DNA of 23,611 bases, taken from NCBI GenBank assembly GCA_964468415.1, contig CAYXUS010000214.1:1-23611 (forward strand). Direction: 5' to 3'. A program made the translations under genes and the position numbers. Of this stretch, positions 1 to 7,864 are shown piece after piece. This DNA is from Caldithrix sp964468415 (GTDB lineage Bacteria; Calditrichota; Calditrichia; Calditrichales; Calditrichaceae). Each line of letters opens with the position of its first letter. Position 1 is the first letter of the stretch. The notes under the pieces were generated by a model. It made no database searches and had not been told where the DNA came from. It saw only the letters and a list, made by a program, of their open reading frames with translations.

Positions 1-132
1 ATGGAGCATGTCCAATTATTGTGGTTTTGTTCATCAGACATAAATAAGGAGCTGTTGAACCGTTTACGAAGGCAAAATTTGCAAAATCAGTTCCGCATCT
101 TCATGCCTTCGGCAAAAAACAAGAAAGAGTGA
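1..132 (+). CDS. possible 3' end of an upstream gene (partial)
   Basis: An open frame runs from the first base to a TGA at 130-132, encoding up to 43 residues that end in a basic tail (..SAKNKKE). No stop precedes it inside the window, so it could be the C-terminus of a gene that starts upstream. It lies 28 bp before the next gene and on the same strand. I recognise no domain. It could equally be non-coding, because 43 codons without a stop is not strong evidence. Confidence 0.25.
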   Translation: MEHVQLLWFCSSDINKELLNRLRRQNLQNQFRIFMPSAKNKKE

Positions 133-160
133 AAAAACAACCAAGCAGGAGGAAATAAGA

Positions 161-1525
161 ATGATTAGTCCGTACATCTTTCGGGAATACGACATTCGCG
201 GTGTGGTTGACAAAGATTTGACTGACGAAGTGGTCGAATTACTGGGGAAAGGTATTGGAACGTATTTACGCCGGCACGGAGCCAGGCGTATTACCATCGG
301 GGGAGACGTGCGACTTTCTACCGAGCGTTTCCGTAAAGAGCTGATGAGCGGCTTGCAAAGCGTGGGAATAAACGTGGTGGATTTGGGGCCGGTACCTACG
401 CCGGTGCAATATTTTAGCATGCACCACATTTCCGATGTACAGGGCGGAGTGATGATTACCGGTTCGCACAATCCACCCGAATTCAACGGATTCAAAATCA
501 CATTAAACAATGCGCCGGTTTTCGGTGAAATGATTCAGGAAATTCGCCGACTGATTGAAAACAAAGATTTTGAAAGCGGGAGTGGCTCTTACGAAAAACA
601 GGAAATTATTGACGATTACATTGCTTACATTAAAAAAGACATTAAGCTGGAACGTCCGGTTAAGGTGGTGTTGGATTCGGGCAACGGAGCGGCCTCTCTG
701 GTGGCGCACCGTTTGTTCAAAGAATTAGGTGCCGACACCATCGACCTGTTCGATACCCCGGACGGGCGTTTCCCCAACCATCATCCCGATCCCACGGTGG
801 TCAAATACATTCAGGAACTGATCAAGACCACCAAAGAGAGCGATGCCGAGTTGGGTATCGGATATGATGGCGATGCCGACCGTATTGGTGTGGTCGATGA
901 AAACGGTGAAGTAATCTGGGGTGACAAATTGATGATTATTTTCAGTCGGGATGTTTTGCGTACCCATCCCGGTGCGCCCATTATTTTTGACGTCAAATGT
1001 TCGCAGGCCCTGCCGGAAATGATTGAAAAGTTCGGAGGCAAACCGGTTATGTCCAAAACCGGGCATTCCAATCTGAAGCAGAAAATGAAAGACATGAAGG
1101 CGCCTTTGGCCGGCGAGATGAGCGGGCACATTTTCTTTGCCGATCGCTATTTCGGGTTTGACGATGCGATTTACGCCTCGGCACGAATGGTTGAGCTGGT
1201 TTCACGCAGCAAACAGAAGGTTTCGGAGTTTTTGAGCGATGTGCCAAAATACTATTCCACTCCGGAAATCCGGGCCGAGGTAGAATCGGACAAGCTGAAG
1301 TTTGAAATTGCCCGCAAGGCCGAAGAATACTTTTCCCGGCATTACGATGTAGTAGCCATTGACGGCGTGCGCATTCAGTTTGGTGACGGCTGGGGATTGG
1401 TACGTGCTTCCAATACTCAGCCTGTTTTGGTGTTGCGTTTTGAGGCGCGTACACCGGAACGTCTGGAAGAAATCAAAGATTTGGTTGTTGGCAAATTGAA
1501 AGAATTCGGGAATATTAAAGTCTGA
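161..1525 (+). CDS. algC: phosphomannomutase/phosphoglucomutase (AlgC-type)
   Basis: This cytosolic alpha-D-phosphohexomutase interconverts mannose or glucose 6-phosphate and 1-phosphate, feeding GDP-mannose and UDP-glucose synthesis for surface polysaccharides. The 454 residues are full length for the family. Visible motifs are YDIRG (10-14), the phosphoserine loop TGSHNP (100-105, Ser102), the metal loop DGDADR (236-241), the sugar-specificity loop GEMSGH (318-323) and the phosphate-binding loop RASNTQP (415-421). The overall pattern resembles Pseudomonas AlgC closely. The ATG at 161 is preceded by AGGAGG at suitable spacing. The gene is followed by an intrinsic terminator at 1541-1567, so it ends a transcription unit. 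The choice between mannose and glucose preference is not settled by the sequence; dual activity is usual for this type. Confidence 0.95.
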   Translation: MISPYIFREYDIRGVVDKDLTDEVVELLGKGIGTYLRRHGARRITIGGDVRLSTERFRKELMSGLQSVGINVVDLGPVPTPVQYFSMHHISDVQGGVMITGSHNPPEFNGFKITLNNAPVFGEMIQEIRRLIENKDFESGSGSYEKQEIIDDYIAYIKKDIKLERPVKVVLDSGNGAASLVAHRLFKELGADTIDLFDTPDGRFPNHHPDPTVVKYIQELIKTTKESDAELGIGYDGDADRIGVVDENGEVIWGDKLMIIFSRDVLRTHPGAPIIFDVKCSQALPEMIEKFGGKPVMSKTGHSNLKQKMKDMKAPLAGEMSGHIFFADRYFGFDDAIYASARMVELVSRSKQKVSEFLSDVPKYYSTPEIRAEVESDKLKFEIARKAEEYFSRHYDVVAIDGVRIQFGDGWGLVRASNTQPVLVLRFEARTPERLEEIKDLVVGKLKEFGNIKV

Positions 1526-1540
1526 AATTTGTATTTTGAA

Positions 1541-1567
1541 GAAGGTCGCTTTGCGGCCTTCTTTTTT
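1541..1567 (+). terminator. intrinsic terminator after the phosphohexomutase gene
   Basis: A 9-bp stem (GAAGGTCGC / GCGGCCTTC, one G-U wobble) with a TTT loop is followed by six T's. It begins 15 bp after the stop codon. Confidence 0.85.
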
Positions 1568-1636
1568 GCCTGCTGTCTGCTAAATTGGTGTAACAAAGGG
1601 AACGTTCGAATTCATATCTTTTCATGACGGAGTAAA

Positions 1637-2026
1637 ATGGATAAGAGACTCGATCAGGAACTTGTCGTTAAATATCTGAAATATTTGTATGCTACTATTG
1701 ATTCCCTGTATTACAAACGCGATTTAAATAAAAAAGATATTGAATCTTTTATTAAAGAGTTTAACCGTTTCAAGGAAAAAGTTAATCAGGAAAGCCGGAT
1801 TTCCCCTTCATTCAAACGAAAATTAAATTCTTTGAAATTTGAAATAAAAAGGAACCCAAGAAAAAGCAACCTTAGGCATATTCTGGAAAAATTTTTCTTC
1901 TTCATTAATTTCAATAGTATTTCAATGCTTTTGTGGTATGATGACATTAGTAAAAAAGACAGGAAAATAATGGTTGAAGAAATCAGGAATCAAATGTCCC
2001 ATTTTATTTTTGATTTGAAAATGTGA
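1637..2026 (+). CDS. hypothetical protein, AT-rich, basic and helical
   Basis: I do not recognise this 129-residue protein. It is rich in Lys, Phe and Ile, is predicted by eye to be mostly alpha-helical, and has no signal peptide or clear membrane segment; a short Phe-rich patch (..EKFFFFINFN..) lies near residue 90. The ATG at 1637 follows GGAG at 1629-1632. It is 31 bp upstream of ftsH on the same strand and after a terminator, so it could start the ftsH transcript. Its base composition is visibly more AT-rich than its neighbours, which hints at recent acquisition or fast evolution. A small helical partner of FtsH is a possibility from position alone; nothing in the sequence demonstrates it. 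Confidence 0.6.
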   Translation: MDKRLDQELVVKYLKYLYATIDSLYYKRDLNKKDIESFIKEFNRFKEKVNQESRISPSFKRKLNSLKFEIKRNPRKSNLRHILEKFFFFINFNSISMLLWYDDISKKDRKIMVEEIRNQMSHFIFDLKM

Positions 2027-2057
2027 TTAGATAAAACAAAAAAATTAGGAGCCCTCC

Positions 2058-3992
2058 ATGGAAAAAAGGACTAAGTTTTCCATTTGGTATTACATTACCA
2101 TTTTTTTTGTGATTTTGTTTATTGAGTCCTTGTTCTTTTCGACGCCGCAAATCAAAGAAATTTCCTACAAAAAATTTCGGGATTATTTGGCGCAGGGTAA
2201 AATCGAAAGCGTTGTGCTTACCCAAACCAAAATATTTGGCAAACTAAAGGCACCCGAAGATTCGCTCAAGAGCAAAAAACAGGAAAAATCGAACGCGAAG
2301 AATTTGACCATTCCCACCAGGCACACTCCGTGGCGTCTGAAACTGGAAAAATACGAGAAGGAGTACAAAGCGCAATTGGCTCGCGAGTTTTACGTAATTC
2401 GCCTTAAAGACGATAAGCTCATCGAAGACCTGCAAAAAGCCAATGTGGATTACAAGGGGAAAATCAGCAATGATTGGTTCAAAAATCTGTTTTTGGACTG
2501 GATAATTCCTTTTGGATTTTTATTCCTCTTGTGGGGCTACTTGTTTAACCGTATGGGCAAAGGCCCCGGGGTGTTGAATATCGGAAAGAACAAGGCCAAA
2601 ATTTACGAGTACGATCCCGAAAAGCGCGTAACGTTTGACGATGTGGCCGGAATTGACGAGGCGGTAGAAGAAGTCAAAGAAATCGTTAACTTTTTAAAAG
2701 AACCGCAAAAGTACACGCGTCTCGGCGCCCGTTTGCCCAAGGGAGTTTTGTTGGTTGGCCCTCCGGGAACGGGAAAAACTTTATTGGCGCGCGCCGTGGC
2801 CGGTGAGGCCGGTGTGCCGTTTTTCAGTATGAGCGGTTCGGACTTTGTGGAAATGTTTGTGGGCGTGGGTGCAGCCCGCGTGCGCGATTTGTTCGCCGAG
2901 GCCAAAGCCAAAGCACCCTGTATTATTTTTATTGATGAGCTGGATGCCATCGGTAAAAGCCGCGCCGGCAACGTGCACATTGGAGGTGGCTACGACGAAC
3001 GCGAAAATACTTTGAACCAGTTGCTCATCGAAATGGATGGCTTTGATCCCAAGAGCGGTATTATTATCATGGGTGCCACCAACCGGCCCGAAGTGCTGGA
3101 TCCGGCTTTGCTGCGTCCGGGACGGTTCGACCGACAAATTTTGGTGGATCGTCCCGACTTTAAAGGCCGCGTGGCTATTCTGAAAGTGCACACCCGCAAT
3201 CTGGTACTGGGCGATGATATCGATCTGGAAAAAATTGCCGCCATGACCACCGGTTTTGTCGGTGCAGATTTGGCCAATCTATGTAACGAGGCAGCCTTGC
3301 TGGCCTCCCGGGCCGGACGCGATAAAATTACCATGAAAGATTTTCAGGATGCTTTTGAACGCGTCGTTGCCGGTCTGGAAAAAAAGAATCGGGTCATCAA
3401 CCCCAAAGAACGTAAGATTATTGCCTATCACGAATCGGGCCATGCCATAGTGGGCTATTTTACGCCCGGCGCGGATGAGGTGCAGAAAGTTTCCATTGTC
3501 CCGCGCGGATTAGGGGCATTGGGCTACACGTTGCAAACGCCGACCGAAGACCGCTTTTTGATGTCACGCGAAGAATTGCTGGGAAAAATTAAAGGACTTT
3601 TGGGAGGCCGTGCGGCCGAGCAGTTGGTGTTCGGTGAAATTTCCACCGGCGCTTCCAATGATCTGGAGCGGGTTAGCAAAATTGCCCGCAGCATGATTGT
3701 GGTTTACGGCATGAGCAAACGCCTGCCAAATTTGTCGTTGGTCGAAGGCACGCAGGGCCAGTTTTTGGGACAAGGCCCGACCGTGACGCCGCATTCGCAA
3801 AAGATCGAAGAAATGATCGATGAAGAAGTTCTGGAAATAATCGACCAATGTTACAAAGACGTATTGGAACTTTTAACCGAAAAGCGGGACAAGCTGGATC
3901 AAATGGCACAGCGGTTGTTGGAAAAAGAAAATATCGATGCCGATGATGTGAAGGAAATTTTAGGCGAAAAACCAAAGGAAAAAGATGCGTAA
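2058..3992 (+). CDS. ftsH: ATP-dependent zinc metalloprotease FtsH
   Basis: FtsH is a membrane-anchored AAA+ protease that extracts and degrades damaged membrane proteins and regulatory proteins. The 644 residues show an N-terminal membrane helix (about 9-28), a periplasmic segment, a second helix (about 145-163), Walker A GPPGTGKT (234-241), the pore-loop FVG (267-269), Walker B IIFIDE (289-294), the second region of homology with arginine fingers (about 339-359), and the M41 peptidase site HESGH (458-462) with a likely third zinc ligand Asp535. AGGAG precedes the ATG. The periplasmic part contains a Lys-rich stretch at about 60-110. The C-terminal end is Lys/Glu-rich. All catalytic residues are present, so it should be active. 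Confidence 0.98.
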   Translation: MEKRTKFSIWYYITIFFVILFIESLFFSTPQIKEISYKKFRDYLAQGKIESVVLTQTKIFGKLKAPEDSLKSKKQEKSNAKNLTIPTRHTPWRLKLEKYEKEYKAQLAREFYVIRLKDDKLIEDLQKANVDYKGKISNDWFKNLFLDWIIPFGFLFLLWGYLFNRMGKGPGVLNIGKNKAKIYEYDPEKRVTFDDVAGIDEAVEEVKEIVNFLKEPQKYTRLGARLPKGVLLVGPPGTGKTLLARAVAGEAGVPFFSMSGSDFVEMFVGVGAARVRDLFAEAKAKAPCIIFIDELDAIGKSRAGNVHIGGGYDERENTLNQLLIEMDGFDPKSGIIIMGATNRPEVLDPALLRPGRFDRQILVDRPDFKGRVAILKVHTRNLVLGDDIDLEKIAAMTTGFVGADLANLCNEAALLASRAGRDKITMKDFQDAFERVVAGLEKKNRVINPKERKIIAYHESGHAIVGYFTPGADEVQKVSIVPRGLGALGYTLQTPTEDRFLMSREELLGKIKGLLGGRAAEQLVFGEISTGASNDLERVSKIARSMIVVYGMSKRLPNLSLVEGTQGQFLGQGPTVTPHSQKIEEMIDEEVLEIIDQCYKDVLELLTEKRDKLDQMAQRLLEKENIDADDVKEILGEKPKEKDA

Positions 3993-4031
3993 TTCAAAGC
4001 AGTTTAAAAGTTGTTTGTACGTGGAATTAAA

Positions 4032-4535
4032 ATGAAAAAAACGGCAACATATTGGATTGATGCTTTGAATTTAAAGCCGCATCCGGAAGGCGGGTATTTT
4101 GGAGAGGTGTACCGCAGCGGGGAACAAATTACGCGTGAGGCCCTGCCCGAACGCTACACAAAAGCACATGCTTTTGCCACGTCCATTTATTTTTTATTGC
4201 CCGGCGATCAATTTTCGGCTTTGCATCGTTTGAAGTCGGATGAGATCTGGCATTTTTATTTGGGTAGTCCTGTGAAGATTAGTATGATTCTGGAAGACGG
4301 CACTTTGGCCGAAAGAACTTTAGGTCCCAATCCCGATAACGGGCAAGCGTTTCAAGCGGTCATTCCTCATGGTTGCTGGTTCGGTGCAAGAGTATTGGAT
4401 GCCTCCGGCTTTGCCTTAATGGGCTGCACTGTGGCTCCGGGTTTTGAATTTGACGATTTTGAATTGGGGGAACGTTCCGAACTGCTGAAACAATTCCCTC
4501 AGCATAAAGCGATTATTCAAACTTTAACACGGTAG
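4032..4535 (+). CDS. cupin_5 (DUF985) family protein
   Basis: This 167-residue single-domain cupin belongs to the cupin_5/DUF985 group (yeast Yml079w-like). Visible family signatures are HPEGGYFGEVYRS (17-29), SIYFLL (51-56), FSALHRLKSDEIWHFYLG (61-78), VIPHGCWFGAR (110-120) and GCTVAPGFEFDDFEL (131-145). The fold is a beta-barrel of the RmlC type; the physiological substrate of the family is not established. The ATG at 4032 follows a weak GTGGA; a TTG at 4011 would add seven residues but has no better ribosome site. The gene lies 39 bp after ftsH, with no terminator seen between them, so co-transcription is likely. There is no signal peptide, so the protein is cytosolic. Confidence 0.88.
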   Translation: MKKTATYWIDALNLKPHPEGGYFGEVYRSGEQITREALPERYTKAHAFATSIYFLLPGDQFSALHRLKSDEIWHFYLGSPVKISMILEDGTLAERTLGPNPDNGQAFQAVIPHGCWFGARVLDASGFALMGCTVAPGFEFDDFELGERSELLKQFPQHKAIIQTLTR

Positions 4536-4540
4536 CGCCG

Positions 4541-4909
4541 ATGTTGCAATTTCAATCCTATCAATTATTCCTGCGGGTTGAGACTGAAATGACCATTCAG
4601 GTGGGTGCCTTAGGCACCCACCATTTTAAACCCGGTATTTACGTGTACACCGGCAGTGCTAAACGCAACATGGAACAGCGCATTGCCCGGCATCTGAAAA
4701 AGCGCAAACCCAAACGTTGGCACATTGACTATTTAACCACGAAACGTCACGTGCGCATTGTGGAAGTGCGTCGTTTTGACGAAGACGAATGCACGGTTAA
4801 TCAACAAACCGAGGGCGAAATTGTCGTGCCCGGATTTGGTGCCAGCGATTGCAAACGGGGATGTGTTTCGCATCTCAAATACATAAGCCCAGGTACTTCG
4901 GGCGAATAA
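4541..4909 (+). CDS. DUF123 GIY-YIG-like protein (COG1833, Uri-type)
   Basis: This 122-residue protein matches the DUF123/COG1833 group, related to GIY-YIG nucleases. Signatures visible are GIYVYTGSA (32-40, the GIY..YTG core), an RIARHL helix (47-52), RWHIDYL (59-65), and the C-terminal FGASDCxxGCVSHLxY (99-114) with conserved Cys and His residues. It starts 5 bp after the stop of the cupin gene with no clear ribosome site, so translation is probably coupled. A nuclease or DNA-repair role is inferred from the superfamily only; members are often small stand-alone proteins of unproven function. No transfer signs are evident. Confidence 0.85.
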   Translation: MLQFQSYQLFLRVETEMTIQVGALGTHHFKPGIYVYTGSAKRNMEQRIARHLKKRKPKRWHIDYLTTKRHVRIVEVRRFDEDECTVNQQTEGEIVVPGFGASDCKRGCVSHLKYISPGTSGE

Positions 4910-5053
4910 GTGTGCGTCACGCTTTCTCCGCTGTTTTGGGGTTAAAAAGGAATTTACACAAAATCGATATTAGCGGGCATTAATAATAAAGGTGGAATTT
5001 CTGCTCCGGGTTTGGGACAGTTAAACTCAGGGTAAGGTGGATTCGACCAAACT

Positions 5054-5524
5054 TCATTTCTTCTCGTTCTGCTCGCGCAGGCGCTGGAAAAACTCCATCA
5101 TCAGCGCGGCGCATTCGTCGCGGGCTATTCCCGGCGTTACCTCGATTTGGTGGTTCAAACGCGGATCGTTCAGTAAGTTGAACAGGCTGGAATGGGCCCC
5201 GGTCTTGATTTCCTGCACGCCGTAAACTACGCGTTTCAGCCGGGCCAGTACCGCCGCTCCGGCGCACATGGCGCAGGGTTCCACTGTTACGTACAAAGTA
5301 GCGTCCCGCAACCATTTTTCACCGATGGTGGCCGTGGCCGCGGTAATGGCGATCATTTCGGCGTGGGCCGTGGGATCTTTCAGCAATTCTACCTGATTGT
5401 GCCCGCGACCAATGATGCGGCCGTTCAGCACCACCACCGCACCAATCGGTACATCGCCGCTTGCCAGGGCCTTGCGTCCTTCGCGAATGGCTTCGCGCAT
5501 GAAATAGAGATCGTCGCGTTCCAT
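5054..5524 (-). CDS. tadA: tRNA-specific adenosine deaminase TadA
   Basis: TadA deaminates A34 to inosine in tRNA-Arg(ACG), allowing one tRNA to read CGU, CGC and CGA. The 156 residues are typical. The zinc and catalytic motifs are HAE (54-56: zinc ligand His54, proton shuttle Glu56) and PCAMC (83-87: zinc ligands Cys84 and Cys87). The ATG at 5524 is preceded on this strand by AGGA. The gene stands alone on the minus strand between plus-strand units. Its expected substrate tRNA-Arg(ACG) is encoded in the same window at 23277-23350, which supports the assignment over a guanine or cytosine deaminase. Confidence 0.95.
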   Translation of the reverse strand: MERDDLYFMREAIREGRKALASGDVPIGAVVVLNGRIIGRGHNQVELLKDPTAHAEMIAITAATATIGEKWLRDATLYVTVEPCAMCAGAAVLARLKRVVYGVQEIKTGAHSSLFNLLNDPRLNHQIEVTPGIARDECAALMMEFFQRLREQNEKK

Positions 5525-5619
5525 GATTCGTTCCTAAATTAAAACAGGGGTAGTTTAAGGAGAAAAAAAGGGGGATTCAAATTTTTGGCAGGCACTCCTT
5601 TAAAATAAATGACGATCGG

Positions 5620-5651
5620 TTTGCTTCTGGTGCTTGAATTTTTTAAATTTG
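5620..5651 (+). promoter_or_regulatory. Bacteroidota-type promoter for tRNA-Val
   Basis: TTTG at 5620-5623 and TAAATTTG at 5644-5651 match the -33 (TTTG) and -7 (TAnnTTTG) elements known from Bacteroides, with a 20-bp spacer. The tRNA begins 15 bp further on. No good sigma70 TTGACA/TATAAT pair is seen here. Confidence 0.5.
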
Positions 5652-5666
5652 TGCCGTTCAAATTAT

Positions 5667-5743
5667 GGGCGGTTAGCTCAGTTGGTTAGAGCGCTACGCT
5701 CACATCGTAGAGGTCACAGGTTCGAGTCCTGTACCGCCCACCA
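5667..5743 (+). tRNA. tRNA-Val (CAC)
   Basis: A full cloverleaf: acceptor GGGCGGT / ACCGCCC, D arm TTAGCTCAGTTGGTTAGAGC, anticodon stem CTACG / CGTAG with loop CTCACAT (anticodon CAC at 5701-5703), T arm with TTCGAGT, discriminator A, and an encoded CCA at 5741-5743. It reads GUG. It has its own promoter-like sequence upstream and a terminator directly after it. Confidence 0.97.
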
Positions 5744-5781
5744 ACGGGCACAAGAGAAAATTCTTTTGTGCCCGTTTTTTT
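5744..5781 (+). terminator. intrinsic terminator after tRNA-Val
   Basis: A 10-bp perfect stem ACGGGCACAA / TTGTGCCCGT, extendable inward by weaker pairs, is followed by a run of seven T's. It begins at the base after the tRNA CCA end. The opposite strand has no T-run, so it is not an obvious terminator for the minus-strand tamA gene. Confidence 0.9.
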
Positions 5782-5930
5782 ATTCTTCTGTTTCCAATTT
5801 GGCAAGCAGAAAATGTGCATTCTGTGCCTTTAAACAAGCCTGTTCAATTTTTGTCGTTCAGCATCTTGTAAGTTTGCCCGTCTTAGAATTTGCAGTCTCT
5901 TCCGCATCCTTGGCTGCAGGCCCCGATTCA

Positions 5931-7841
5931 TTAAAAGGCAAAGTACAATCCGGCGTGGATGGCCGACCGCGTGGGATCGGCTTTGTCGGGCATAAGTTTG
6001 TAACCGTAGTCGATGCGAATCGGGCCAAGTGGGGTCATAAAGGCCAGACCGGCGCCGGTCGTAAATTTGATTTCCAGTGGATTGACCCGGTTCAATTCTG
6101 CCCACACATTTCCGGCATCGACAAAGGTTTCCAGCACCACAAACCAGAACAAAGGCATGCGCAATTCGGCATTGGCCACGAACATGGCCTTGCCGCCGGC
6201 CGCTTTCAAAATTTTGCCGTTGGCGTCGTAAACCAGACCGGGCCCCAGCATCTGCTCGTGGTAACCGCGTACTGTGGTGGCGCCCCCTAAAAAGAAGCGA
6301 TCGTCGAATGGGATGGTGCCGTTTCCGCCGGGTTCCAGAATCGCTCCGCCTTTAACGCGGGTGGCAAAGGTAAAATGCCAGCGCGGGAAGTGTAGCACCT
6401 TGGGGCGGAATGGCTGGTAGCGTTTCCACGACGCCACGATCGTTACATAGCGATTGATCTCCAAAGCGCCCAGCTCATTCTTCCCCCGACTGTAACTAAA
6501 CGACAGGCTGACATCGGTGTAAGAGCTGTTTTGCGGATTGAAGATGTTTTTTCGTTTGTCGCGTTTGTAAAAGAACGAAAGAGCGTACACGGCGTTTTTG
6601 TTTATGTCGGCAGGATTGATTTCCGTGCTGTCAATGATGCCCTCGGTTAAACGGTCTACCAAACGCGCGGAAAAGGAGCCGTTAAATTCTTCTCCGCGGT
6701 GCAAACGCTTGTTCACCGTGAAAGAGGTACGGTAAATATCGAAGTGTGCGCTGTACACCGGACGATACTGTTCCAGCGAGATGCGAAAAATGCCCGGGGT
6801 GCGTGTGTTTAATATCCACGGTTCTACGTACATCAGGGTTGCCCGGTTGTCCGGATTGTAAATTTTGTTTTTGTCGAAGTTGTAGTAGAAAGATGGGGTT
6901 ATTTCCAGACTAACGCTGCGTCCCGTTCCGAAAAGATTGCGGTGTCCGCCGCGCAGGGTAAATTCCAGTTTATTCCCGTAATAAATTTCCTGATCACGGG
7001 CAACGCCCAGACGAAACCCCACCCAGCGCGCTTCCTTTTCCTGCACAAAAATTTTTAGAATCGCCTGAGATGAATCGCCGGGTTCCGGTGATAAATCGAA
7101 GCGCACGTAGCGGAAAAGGCCGGTGGCGTAAAGATTTTGTTGGGAACGGTTCAGCTTTTCGCGGTTGTATTTATCTCCGGGTTTGATTTCCAGCTCGCGC
7201 CGGATAATAAATTTCTGGACCAGGTGCATGCCCTGGTAGGTGATTTTTTTGATGAACACCGTGGCATTTTCGCGAATGTTAAGGTAAAGATAAATTAACG
7301 AATCCTGCTCAAACATGTAACGCACATTAATCTGGGCGTAAGGTTTTCCGGAATTGTAGTAAATGTTTTCCAGTTGACGAATTGCCAGTCCCACTTTATT
7401 TTCCGTAAAAGGCTCGCCGATTTTTAATTCTTTGAATGCCGGCTTTAATTTTTTCAGTGGCACATCGTGCACGCCGTTAAAACGCACGCCCCCAAAATAA
7501 TAACGCCTTCCCAAATCGATCAGGTAGTAAAGAACAACTTTATTGGTTCGGCGGTTAAGTACCACGCTGTCCCGCACCGTCACCGACATGAAGCCGTAAT
7601 TCTTGAAATAATTGGTTAGCAAAAGTTTGTCCAGTTTAACCAGGCGGGGCTCGTACAGCCCGTTTTTGTGTGAATTAATGATTTCGTCCAGGGACTGATC
7701 ACCTTTGAAATCGATTTTGCTGAAAACGATTTTGGCAATTTTGCGTCCCCCGGCAAACACGCAGGAAGGAGAGCCGAGTAAAGCGGCCAGTAAAACAGGA
7801 ATGATCACGCTCCAAATGATGCTTTTGTGTTTTCGTTCCAT
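5931..7841 (-). CDS. tamA: Omp85-family outer-membrane barrel (TamA/BamA-like)
   Basis: This 636-residue outer-membrane insertase-type protein has a signal peptide (about 1-30, cleavage after CVFA), three POTRA-like repeats (about 35-110, 115-193, 195-270) and a C-terminal bacterial-surface-antigen beta-barrel (about 275-636). The barrel carries the conserved loop-6 VRGY motif (524-527), FVDAGNVW (573-580), GPIRIDYGY (606-614) and a terminal Phe, the usual outer-membrane insertion signal. The ATG at 7841 is chosen because it begins the signal peptide; the longer frame from 7949 overlaps tamB and adds a basic, non-signal stretch. It starts 23 bp after the tamB-like stop codon, so the two are co-transcribed. 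Three POTRAs and linkage to tamB favour TamA; a BamA role cannot be excluded because no second Omp85 gene is visible here. Confidence 0.9.
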   Translation of the reverse strand: MERKHKSIIWSVIIPVLLAALLGSPSCVFAGGRKIAKIVFSKIDFKGDQSLDEIINSHKNGLYEPRLVKLDKLLLTNYFKNYGFMSVTVRDSVVLNRRTNKVVLYYLIDLGRRYYFGGVRFNGVHDVPLKKLKPAFKELKIGEPFTENKVGLAIRQLENIYYNSGKPYAQINVRYMFEQDSLIYLYLNIRENATVFIKKITYQGMHLVQKFIIRRELEIKPGDKYNREKLNRSQQNLYATGLFRYVRFDLSPEPGDSSQAILKIFVQEKEARWVGFRLGVARDQEIYYGNKLEFTLRGGHRNLFGTGRSVSLEITPSFYYNFDKNKIYNPDNRATLMYVEPWILNTRTPGIFRISLEQYRPVYSAHFDIYRTSFTVNKRLHRGEEFNGSFSARLVDRLTEGIIDSTEINPADINKNAVYALSFFYKRDKRKNIFNPQNSSYTDVSLSFSYSRGKNELGALEINRYVTIVASWKRYQPFRPKVLHFPRWHFTFATRVKGGAILEPGGNGTIPFDDRFFLGGATTVRGYHEQMLGPGLVYDANGKILKAAGGKAMFVANAELRMPLFWFVVLETFVDAGNVWAELNRVNPLEIKFTTGAGLAFMTPLGPIRIDYGYKLMPDKADPTRSAIHAGLYFAF

Positions 7842-7864
7842 GATCTCAGCGCGTTTTTTTATTT

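Noticed and set aside
5634..6290. A 218-codon plus-strand open frame
   Set aside because: It runs through tRNA-Val and its terminator and then antisense to tamA; its sequence looks like a reverse-strand shadow, with no ribosome site.
7739..7841. Lipoprotein signal at the TamA N-terminus because of a Cys in SPSC
   Set aside because: The residues before the Cys do not fit a lipobox, and a normal signal-peptidase I site (VFA then GG) follows directly.
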